A stretch of DNA of 64,000 nucleotides from Ischnura elegans. Its lineage: Eukaryota > Arthropoda > Insecta > Odonata > Coenagrionidae. A program made the position numbers and the translations under genes. The DNA is taken from positions 91,997,449 to 92,061,448 of the forward strand of contig NC_060257.1 in assembly GCF_921293095.1 (NCBI RefSeq), written 5' to 3'. Positions within the stretch are counted from its first letter, which is position 1. Each line of letters starts with the position of its first letter. Shown here piece by piece: positions 25,201 to 37,200 of this stretch. The notes under the pieces are model-generated. The model worked only from the letters and a program-made list of their open reading frames with translations, ran no database searches and was not told the DNA's origin.

Positions 25201-28200
25201 ACCATCCCCTACTTCTCCCTCCCTAACTCCGTCACCTCTCCTACAGCTTTCGATACTTCTCCGAGATGGCGTGAGTGCCCAAGTTACCCAGAAGCCCCGT
25301 AAGACATCGCACCAGCTGGTTAGGATGCAAGGTTGCCTGGTAAGAAAGCGAAATGTCTACGTAACTTGTTAACAAAAGGGTTCTGTGAAGAAAGGAGCCG
25401 GGAGGGACGACAAGCATGAAGAACCCCTAAGGAAGAATTCCCTATTTTGGTGATTCGAAGAAAGGGATTGTTTGTAGTGATGGGTCGGTTCGATTCCTCG
25501 ATTCTTCGATTCCTCGATTCTCGACCAAGAACCGGAATCGAAAACGAGTACTTGCCGAGGTGAAAAATCGATTCCGATTCCAGTAGTACTTCAAACAACA
25601 AAATATACGACCGCGTTTCCAACAGTCATTTGAATTTTCGCGCCACGTAATCGTAATGACAAAACAAATCTTCTTGGGATGTGCGAGTACTCGAAAATTC
25701 AAGTCGATCGAGTAGTTGGTACTCGACTCGAGCGTTTCGAGTAGCATTACGAATGTCGAGTCGAGTAGTTAAGGTTACAGAGCTTTCGAGGCTAGTAGGT
25801 CCAGCAATATGCCGGCAGGAAGCGCTATCATGAAACTCATGTAATAATGCAGTTTTAAAGCCGATAAGTCATTCTAATGCCTTGGCCAGGTAGTTTCAGC
25901 TTGCCGAATACACTATAGTTGTCGACGTGGGCGCCGAATACCTTTACGCGTTTACGCCAGCCGCGGCGGCCGATCGTCTTCCTACCCGGCGCACACTGGT
26001 CCGAAATCGGAAAAAGCTGGAATAAAGTTCAAAATGACCTTTTGGGGATAGAGACTTGAAACTTGGCGTAAATAATCATAAATCATTACCAGATATAGAT
26101 TTATATGCCATTTTACATATATACGAACCTTAAGTGAGATACTGAGGCCCAAACATGACCAATTTTTCGATGCCACGCGAGATATCGTTTTTCCTCAAAA
26201 AATCTTTGAATTTATCCAATTGGTTTTGCGTTGGTATGAGTTTTATGGAATAAAAAACGCAATATTCCTTTAATCTGGTTCTTTGCTTATACTTTCAATG
26301 AATTTTGAAGATTTTGGCTCTCATCTGTCTGGTTTTACGACGCAAAATGGCCGACCCGTTTTTCACGTGAAATTTGACATAAAGTAGACATTATCTTTCG
26401 TTTACGAAAAATATAACTCGGAAAATTTGAACCACAATATAGAGTAGAGATTTCTAAAGAGTACTAATTAGAAATCTAGGAAAAAAAAAGTCTGCGACGA
26501 AGGAAATAAGAGCGATTTTTCAATCGCGCGTCAAGGCTCAGCTACACGCCGCGGAACTCTAAGGCTCGGTAACTGAGGCCGATTTTTCAAGTTTTTTAAA
26601 ACATTAGTCTTGAAAATCGTCATTTTAAGCATGGATAATCGTCTTCATTGACTTAAAACACTAAACTGAGGATGTTAAAAAGAATTATGTATAAATCGAC
26701 TAGAACATTTAACGCATTACTCGAGTGAAAATACTAAGGATTGGATATTTTTCGAAACTATCCCACGCATAAGAAATATGCCTCGGGTATTGAAGTAAAG
26801 TGAAGAGATTAAGTCAGCATGCTTAAGAGAGAGAAAAATGAACTGTTTCGATGAAAGGCAACAACCGATACCCTTTTTCCCTTTCCACCTTCGCCGAGGT
26901 GAGTCGCGCGGAAGGGGAAGTTTTGGCACCACAAGGCTCTTTTAGCCATTTTTATTACTGCGTCCGTCCGATGTGATATTCATTTGTAGCGTTTAGTTTC
27001 TTTCTTGAACTTAAAAAAACAAGAGTTTTTAAGGTTGATTAAACGACGTGAGAAGTATAGATTTTTTGGCTCTACAAAACTAAAGCTAAGTTCTTTAGTC
27101 CATTCGCTTAGTCACTTGAGTTCGATGAGGACTCAAGATCCATAAAGATGGATGATATAGTTTTTAATAAAAATTCCAGTTTCCGAAATCTTGCAATTTT
27201 GGTAGGAAAGTACTTGCCCAGTCACACAAGTGTGTATCAAAAGGCAATATTCTGCAGGCAGTAATACTGTAACATGGAGACATCAAAACCTGCTGGCTGA
27301 GCATGAGCATGCTAGTTTTTCTGCTTGAGAATTTGAAAGGGCCAAATATTACATGATTCATCTACATAGTATTTAATCTTTATTACAGCTATGAAAATTT
27401 CTGTACTCAGGGCTCTCCCTTGTAGTTTGGATACATATATATGGTCGACATATTATGAGTGCCAATATTTTAAAGTAATACCTATCATGTAATACCACTT
27501 TTCAGGTATTTTCTGTTTTGAAATTTAGCTATTATATTTCAATTACATAGTGATGATATGAAAGATGCTTTTGTCAACTGACTCTTTTACAGAGTAATAT
27601 TTTTTAAAGTGGTTTTCTTGTTTCCTGGAATTTAGTCATATTTTTCTTAGAACCTATGGCACCAGAATCGATGGAATCGGTATCGGTAGAATCGGAATCG
27701 AAATATCAGAATCGGAATCGGGATCGGAATCGATAAAATTTTGGAATCGACCCATCACTAATTGTTTGTTTTGGTGGTTCAGGCTTATGTCGGTGCACCA
27801 AATGCATGTGACAACGTTGCATGACTAGGCGAGGGTGTGAGGTGCATTTGGGGAAAAGAGATTGGCTGTCATTGGACAACTCTCGCCGGCAGGACTATAT
27901 GCTAGGCATCGAGGAGTCCGGTTATCCTGCAGAATGCAACACCGCATCACAATGATTACACACTCGTCACAATCACACTCCTAATTGTGACGAACTGATC
28001 TAGGTGAGCGTGCGACGCAGTCGGAACCGAAAACAATCGCTCTCCACAGTAAGGATGAACAGGTGAAGCGCTGAACAGTTCCTAACTTCTCACCAGGTTC
28101 AAAGATACTTTGTTCGGATTATGACCAAAGTGCAAGACCCTCTACGACACACCGTGTTGCGTCGGCCAAATCGAAAGGCGCCAAATTTGAAATTTTTTTA

Positions 28201-31200
28201 ATGCTAGTCTCTTTGAAAGTTCGTAAATCGAATGGGCGTGGGAAGAGAACTAAGTGTCCGTCCAATTTACGAGTGGTTATGATTGAGTAACCATGATTCC
28301 ACAGGAATGAAGCTTATTATGTGATGTTGCGTTTATACTGGAGAAAGAACCATAATTGATGCTCTTGGGCACATTACACGAGGAGAAATTAAACGTCGAG
28401 CAATTATTAGAAACTCAGTGTAGTGTACATGTGTACATACACCTAAATGCCGTTGCTTATTCGTGGAACTTCGTAATGAAGTTCGTTTTCTAACCACCAG
28501 GACTGGGACTGAGGTCCGTAATTTCGTAATAGCAAAAATTTTGCAATAATAATAAATTAAATGAATTTAAATGAATTAATATGGCAATTGCATAATGAAA
28601 GATAGATTAAAAAGTTAGCTTTGTTGTATTCCATACAGTATTTATTAAAAGACCGAACCGGTTTCAACCTCTTCATGTTATCAAGAAGTGAACAAGTAGA
28701 TATTTAGACATGGTGGTATACATATATACTAATGTAGGGTCTCACAACAGCTGTGGTAACAGGTAGGGAAGGGGGATATTGGCGGAACTTAAAAGGACGG
28801 CGGTGAGTGGGTGATTGGGAAGCCATGGAAATGGGAGGAAGGTCATGAAGGAAAGGTAGGTGAACAGAAAAACTGCTGGTGGGTCATTGACTATACATAT
28901 ATGTATCTGAGTAGTGGTGAGGAACAATTATAACAGGGGGCAGCTGGGAATTAAGGCTGGGAGGGGTTTAGAAGCAACTAATAGCGGTGTGTGTGGGGAA
29001 TGGAATGCCCACCAGGATAAGCGGTAGGTGTGAGATTATTAAATTGCGGAATTTTAAAGATAAATGGTTCAAAATGGATAGGAGTTTTACATTTTTATGA
29101 GGGATATGTCATTAAACCTTACACTATTCTATTAGTAATGTCAATTCAATTTAGTAAAATGGATTAAACTTAATAATTTCTCTGAGCTCTTGAGGGGGGG
29201 GGGGGGGGTTTATATCCCCTAAAACCCTCCCTCCCTGTGCCACTGGATTAGAAAGATATATAAGGCGTTAGAAGGGTCTTTTTCATTTAACACACAACTC
29301 TATTATACCTTCTGATAGGATAAAATTTCAAATTTCTCCATAAAATCCATTTTCTTTCCTTTGTCACAAACAGAATAGTTTCGGTGTAAAATCAGAGGAA
29401 TGGTCATATTCTAAAAGATGTGTGGCAAACGGATTTGTTATCACAATTTGCAAAAGATTTACAAGTTTAGGATTTATGTAAGCTTATTTTTGTATGGTAT
29501 TGTCCAGCATAAAAGCAATCACATGGAGTGGTATTACAATTCAATATACATATGTATGTAAGACCCCCGATGCTCGAAGGGGTGTCGCCGATCAATTGGC
29601 AGGGATTTTTGGAAGGAAACTCATAGGCTCCGGAGAGATGATTTTATTCACCCGTTGCATTATTCGCCGTCACACGTCTGCCTCCGCGACGTCCGTCTCC
29701 CAACGGCCCCCTCCGCTGACCTCCCCTCCTCTGACCTTCCCTCCTCCCCCTTCTCCATCCTCAGCCATCGTCTTTTTCTTTCACCCAGCTCTGCAGTTTC
29801 CCACGGGAGGATGGAAACCGCCACAGGAAACGAGAGAGTAAAGCGACCCGACTCTTCGCAGAGACAGAAACAAAGTCGGGAAGGAATATGAAGGAGAGTG
29901 TAGGTGATGGGGTGGGGGCGTGAAAAGGATGGGAACGGAAGTTGAGTCTGCTGTTTCTGTCTCTTACATGTATGTACTCCATTTTGTCACAGTTAGGATA
30001 TCTGTCCTTTGAGTGGAACAACAGTTTATCCCGAGTCATGATGTTATAAAAAACACAATTTAAATGCATTTTTCTTCTGATGATTTTTCGAATGAACTCT
30101 TTCATTAAATGTATAGCCAGGAATAATGGTTGCAAGGATTCTCTGATTGATTCCCTATTAAATCAGTCATGCTGATAACGTGCCGTAAAAGATTCTACTG
30201 TTCTCTTTCCGATCCTAGGATTCAAAACCAAATGGGCAAAGCTACCCTTCTTCAATAAATTGTCATGAGGGATATGGGATAAAACTTCCATGCCAAAGGC
30301 CACTGTGCAAGAGAAAAAATGTGCACTAAAAGGTGTCCTTTAGTGGGAGTCTATAAGAATTTTGATCTCATAATTAAAGAATATCCTTCTGCCTAGGGAA
30401 TAAAAAACTCCATAAGTCCGAGGTTTCACTGTATATGTATATGCGGAATTGGATATGATGATGATGACTTTTTTTTTCATCTCGCAGGAGGAATGCCATC
30501 TGGACTACGGCTAGTGAGATATATGCTCAGAAAATGCTGGAAATGTCTTCGAGTGCTTATTTGAGTGGGATTAGAGTTGAAGGACGAACTGTTCATGGAG
30601 AGATATTTTTGAATGTGAAAGGCAGAGGCTTAGTTTCTCTAAACAAGGAGTTATGCCGTAGAAAGTATGCTTATTTCTGTGAAGAAGCGTATGAAAAAGG
30701 TATTTTGAAAAATCTTTCCTAAATGTCAGGTATTTTTGATGCAATCAGTTATTTTATTGTATGCATACAATTACGTGTATGAATTTTTAAACCTATAATT
30801 TTTTTGCAGTTATCATCCATGAGATCAATGTTGAGAGGAGAATGAAACAGAATGAAGAAGCATTAATAGAAGCAGCAAGATTGGAATCTGACAAAGCACA
30901 AATGAAACGTGAAAATCTAACGAATCTTAAACATATTTTAATGGAAGTGAGTGTTCCCCAAACTTCATTTTGTGTCAGGGCTTGTTACTAATCATTGGTC
31001 ACTCATGATTTGTTTTTCATTCACAGGATTTCATGAAGGAATACGTATGCAAAAAATTATTAAGACAAGAGAAAGTAGCTGATACTCTCAAAAAAATGCA
31101 CCAGGATGTTGACATGAAAGGTCTGCAAGCAACTGATGAAGTAAGCACTTGTGCATTTCATGAAGTTAGTCCTAGGTTTCCAATTAGGTAAACTTTATCC

Positions 31201-34200
31201 AATTTAGCCATCACACTTATCTACTCTAAATTTGTATAGCGATTCACGACGACTTGCTGTGTCTTCAAGGGGGATCGGGTTGGTTTGGTGGTTATAGTGT
31301 TGGCTTCCCATTCAGATGGCCCGGGTTCAAATCCTAGCGGTGGCAGAGATTTTTCAGAGGCTGCCCAATCCCAAATTGAGTGTTTTGTGGAAGACACTTA
31401 AGCGTAGCACGCCATCCATTGGATGGGACGTTAAGCTGTGGTCTCCTTGGTGCCTTTCGTTAAGAGTGCTAAGGGTAAGAGTTGGGCTAATGCCAATGCC
31501 AGGTTTCCCTCCACCCTTCCCTCTAAGCCCTCCCATCTCCTCCCTTCCCTCATCACGTCAATGACCGTTGCTGTCGGTCGCCTCCTCCAAATACCATCCC
31601 GCATCAGTGTCTTCAACTTTATCATCCCTATGTACCCCTGATTTGATGTTTAATGGGACGGTATCTCTTCAGAAACTCAACTACTAATCAAATGAGTTAG
31701 TTACAATTTAAATGTTATTTGTGTAAACATGCATTATTAGTTTGGTTATAGGCCATTGGAAGTTATTTTTGAATGAAGGATAGTAAGTGATACATGGGAA
31801 TCAGTGCTTTGGAATGTTGTCGCATTTGAGTGCTGTGAAAGACACTCTGCCATTTGGATTTACACTTCTGGTGGCCAGCAAGCAACTCTGATGTAGACGA
31901 GGAATTTTCTCTATCTGAAGTTTGTATGGATTGGCTTCCACGTTAATGGCAATAGGGATATGTACATCAAAGCTTTATCTCCCTCATTTCCATTGAATCA
32001 AAAATCACTTTTTCAGTGAAATTTCCTTAAATGTTATTACATTAAAAGTTACTTTAGCAAAACAATATTGTCTGTAACTTGAAATTTAATAATATTTTTG
32101 AATTTTAAATTGTCGCTAACCATTTTCTCAAGAACTTGTGAAAGGGTATGAATTTAAATTTCTGCTCAGTATTCTTTTAAAAGTATTAGCACTGCACTAA
32201 TGAAAATACTCCTCTCCATATTGGAGTAACTCTTAATGGGGTAAAACTCATCGTTGGACCTCATTATGCCTTCTTTTTTCCCCCCACATAAACAGGCAGT
32301 GACGCCATGGTCACTTAAACTAGATAAAATACATATCCATCCAAAAAATTGCAAACCCGAAGGTCATTCCAAAATATTACAGCTTGCTGCTATCCTTCCC
32401 CAGGAGTGGGACAGTAGGGTGGCTTTGGGCCGGCATGATGTTCATGTCAGAGTACGAAGTCAACCACATTAAAATCATTACAATTAGAAACAAAATCATC
32501 CCGGTAAAATTCCCTAAAACGGAAGTAAAGGCAAATGAGGGAGGCGTAGAGTGGGCTTGACGAGGCAGAGAGTATCAGGGAAAACCTGGAATTGTCAGGA
32601 AAGTTTGAAGTTCTAGAAAAGTCAGTGAATCCTTATGAAATAAAATCTGAAGAACAAAGGGTGATAGAGTGGAATTTTTCCATATGATGGGAAATGGAAT
32701 AAACAGTTGCAATTTTCCTGCAATATAGTTGTGGATAATTGCATGTTTATGTAAATAAATTCACATGAAAGTCAGGGAGAAACTTTGATTAGAAATTTTT
32801 CTTGTTTCACTGCCGATGCATTTATTTAAGGTTGCCATGTGTCAGGGAAATGTCAGGTATGTATTTCCATGCCTTGCTAGGGAAAATTTTGGCTTATTGG
32901 GAAAATTCCTCTTTAACCATTGAAATGATAAGATAAATTAAATAACTATTACTGTAAAATACATGAAATTATTATTTAAACAATCAAAACTTTACAGATT
33001 ATGTATATGGAATAGAAATATGTTTTAGGATTATTATTATTGTTATTATTATTCCTTTTATTATCATTGGTTATTTATCAGTAATGATAGGTTTACATGA
33101 ATCATTTTAATCTCAGAAGCTAGTCCCCATTACTATTTTTGATTTCCTTCTTCAATTTAGTCTATTACTCTTAATTCTGTCCTTGAAACCTGTTCTAGCT
33201 ACCTTCCCACTCCCATAGTGCCAGACATCCATTACATTAGTGATCTAGGTTATTAGTGATCCAGATACTGCAGGTATTGTGCTAGTCTTATTCACCTTTA
33301 CTTATTGCTTTCAGTGAACACTACTGTGCCACTATTGTTTCAATGTGTGTGAACAAATGTGTTCGGGGTTTTCGGAGGTTTTTAGTTTTCAGGTTTCCAA
33401 TCTATTAAAGCTTTTTACGTTTTAGTGATTCAAATGCCCCACTTCTAATAGAAACAATATCTAAAAATTTCCCGAGGTAAATGATATTATTTTGCAGACT
33501 GAAGTTTCCAAACGTCAGTAAAATTGCCTTATATTCACTCCATTGGTATAATAATGAAAAAAAAAACTAAATATTCACATCAGTTTCTCTTGTTAAGAAC
33601 TGAAAAAAGCTCATTTTCTTTAGCGCTATTTTTACTGTGCAAAATAATGATGATGCACATCAGAAATTCACCATCACTTAATTTGGCAGCTACATAATAT
33701 TAAATCACCTGCTGTGATAATTAAAACTCATCATGTCAATTTTTGAGTTTCCACACAAAATTTGATTCACACAGAAAACTTCCACTTCACTGCCACTGAA
33801 AATTTAACAACTTCTTCAGGGTATTTAAACGACAAAGATTCCAATATTTCTTACAAGAGGAGACCACATACCTTGCTCTGCCTTTTTCAATGCCGTATTT
33901 TTCATGGCCTTCGGAATGGTGAACGCATCTCTGAACTAGTAGTGGTTCCGTTGAATGGGCCTTAGTTTGGCTGTAATTAATTAATTTTCATGCGGTACTT
34001 TTCACAAGCCGCGTATACTTCCATAATGTCGCGTCAATCTGCAGGCGGGTCAGGTGGGGTAGTGGTTAGCGTTTACGGCCACTTCCCAGGGGACCTGGGT
34101 TCGGGGCTCTGTGATTACTGTATATTTTGTTGTCTTCATTGTGATCATACGGTGTCAACTTTTTCATTAATTTTAATTGCAACAAGCGTAGACATGAGAC

Positions 34201-37200
34201 TATTTTTTTATCATCATAATGGCATTTAGGTATTTAAGCAGTGTCATTTCAAACACGGAGGTACGACACTAACAAGGGTTGGTGTCCGCCAAAATGCTAA
34301 TTTTTTCTTTGCTTACACTGATTAACTTCCACATTAAAAATGAAAACCACTCTTGCAAGAGCACATACCATTAAAGGCTCGCAGCGAGCAACAATATGCA
34401 TACAGACATAATTAATAAGAACACAAAATGAATATAAAATGCCATATTTCTTGAACACTTGTAATTCACTTTACTCCAAAGGGAGTTTACTTACACAGTA
34501 TCTATGTGCTAAAAGAACCATTTGGAAATATAATGTCAATTAACAAATAGGATGAAATAAAAGTTGAGAACCCTGGACCGGGCACGCTGGCGTATAAAAT
34601 AAGTCAATATTCGAAAACCAAGGATTTCAACATTGTACGTAAATTCTGTGCTAGAATGGTTTCTGTATTCCTACAATGTACTTTGACTGTCTATATTGCG
34701 AGTTTTCAAAGTTCGAGGTATTGTAGCTAATTTTTTTTCTCAGGGTAGCTAAAAAGTTATTCACGGTTAAAATATCAGGTGAACCAAATAAAGCTCTGTA
34801 AGTGGAAGGTTGATGAGGGAAACCAGCTGGTTCTTTACTTGTTTTGAACTCATTGTGGTTTAGTCTCAGTTGGACTGAACCCTCACCTGTCTAACTGACC
34901 TGTTGGTTGAATTATTAGGTGAGTAATGGGTCATTCATTGTCCCTGGTCAAGGCTTCAGCTCTCAGTGATGAGCAAGTTAATCATGTTTATTATCACACT
35001 CAATAACTGCAATGGATTTAGTCTCTTGAAGGGCAGGAAGCCGGATCATCATTATCATAAATCAAATCTTATCAAACCGGATGATTACTTGCTTTTGCGC
35101 CTGGCCGTAAAATTTCCTACAAAAATGACTTCTGCACACCATATTGGCTAGCGGTTGTCACTATCATGCAAATGGCAGATGCCGTAAAGAATTCGCCGGA
35201 CTATTAATGGGCAAATATCAATTTTTGCTGTGTTTTATAACATAATTTTGTAGTTTTTGTAACTTTTGCATTCGACATCAGCTTGGGCGACCATTTTCCC
35301 ATTCTGTCATCATTGTCACCGCTGACGTTAGTACTCAATCGCACGGTTTTACTGTATCTAAAAGATTTTTCGACACTTGGAAGGCCTGACAAAAATGGTT
35401 ACATAGTTGTAGCACTTGGAGAGCGTAGAACTTCGATTAGTCGCAACGTCGCGTGCTGCTGTCATCAGCTGCAGCGCACCAAACGCGTAGTTGGCCAGCT
35501 GGTGGTGTGCAGCGTCAGGAATTTTAAATGTCGGAATAGGCCGCGAAAATTTTATTATTTTTTCAAGAGTCTTACCTTAGTCATGGGTATGTTTTTTTTA
35601 TCTTCATTCCTCGAACTCTTTTGTTGCAGCTCTGTAAGTACACAGGTGTCTAGTTATAAATCTACAAAGTAATTGTAATGGATTAGTTTTGGCTTGCTTT
35701 CTTGTTTTAAGTTTTTAATAGGGATGGGTCGAATAGTAGATTTCTCGAATTCGAATATCGAATTCAAATATCAAATCATTGCTCGAATATTCGAATACAT
35801 CGAATTTCGAATACCTCGAATACTAAACTATGAATGTGAGAATGTTTGACTAGGTCGAATATGCAGCAGGAAACCCAAGTAATTGTGATTGCCTTTAAAG
35901 GATTCAAACAAGAATTTAGCTGATTAATGGAATATTTTAATTTTATGTAAGCAATAGGGTAGAGTCCTTCATTAAAAAAAACGAAAGGCATTGATTGCGA
36001 TTCGGTACCCACCATTACTGTATTCATAATACACAAATTATTTGGTTTTAGAAATCCCAGTTTAGACGAATGTTAAATGGTCAATTTTAGCTGCATTTGA
36101 AAAAGGCCAGATTGGCGCCCATGCGATGCCGCTCCACGTGACGCCACAGGGACCTAGTTTCTATACGAATAGATAGGAGTTTTACATCGTCTGAGATTAC
36201 CAATGCATGCATGAGGCACAGAGCTCAGGGAAACATGTCTTAGTAATCACTTATTAAAACTGGCTAAGGTCGGAAAGTTTTCTTCGTTTGATAAGGTAAG
36301 GTTTGGTAAGGTATCAGCGCTCTGAGCCTCGCGCAAGGTCACCTCACAAGGCGGGAGGGGGAACCAGAAATGCGTCACACGGACTTTTCCCCATCATTCC
36401 CACTAACGCGTCGCGTTTTCGCGCGCTTGAAATTTTTCACTTTTAATTTAATTGCGAAAAATAGATATCGTCCAATTAAAATCTAAAAGCGTTAAATACG
36501 TACTCCAGGAGTATTAATATTTCGATTTAGGAAATAAAAAATAATAGGAAAGCACCCTATTTGAGCATTACGCCAAAATGCTAAGCCCCCGTCGTATTTC
36601 TTCGTCTTTCCGGCATTTATTTTCCAGCGTAAAATGCTTAAATAAAGTCATAAATATGTCGTGTTTGGTCTTATTCTTTCTTAAATTACGCGCATATTAC
36701 TAACATTTCAATCCAATAAAAGTGTAATAATAATTGCCGAAAGTCATTGTTAGACACCTTTCGGGCTAGTAGATGACTCATGCAGCAGTTGACCTCCAGA
36801 AAGGGGGAAATTCGAAGCAGGTAAGTAGAAAAAGGTCAGCGGGTTAGAAAAGGGGGTGGGTGCGAGACACGTTTTTATTTTTCTCGCGTAACTTGATATT
36901 TTTTTCGAAGCTAAGGTCTTCGTAATACGAACCCTGCACGAGCCGGGACCTTTTGTTAGATTTCGGAGAAGAGGAGAGCGTCAGAGTGGGTGAGGCGAAT
37001 GCTGAAGGGAGGGGAATAGCAGATCGTGGGAAATGCGCCAATGTCACTATCCCGCGGCACTGAGTTCCTCCCTGTGGTAGTTTCATCTCCTGGGGAAGAT
37101 TCAAAATAAGTGCTTGTCCTTATTAGCCACAAAGGACACATGGTAAACACCTCGTCTTATTTTTATCAAAAGATGAATGCGGGAAAATGGTCAGTGGGGG

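Larger units (their letters stand above)
19710..30487 (+). other. Intron 2 (10.8 kb), densely filled with DNA transposons
   Basis: From left to right it holds: family-A MITE copy 2 interrupted by a TA-flanked element, a Harbinger-like MITE inside that, a GGGTGC MITE, a pogo-like fragment, relics with GTAATAAC-type ends, a direct repeat, a hAT element and a Penelope-like remnant. The stretch 29560-30470 shows nothing recognisable. Confidence 0.7.

Noticed and set aside
23959..28560. One large pogo-like element enclosing the hAT insertion
   Set aside because: The candidate right ends match the left ends too poorly to claim a single element; only the left-end relics are listed.
29494..29891. 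Two overlapping Pro/Ser-rich frames on the + strand
   Set aside because: No splice or domain support, and the 5' part overlaps the minus-strand Penelope-like remnant.
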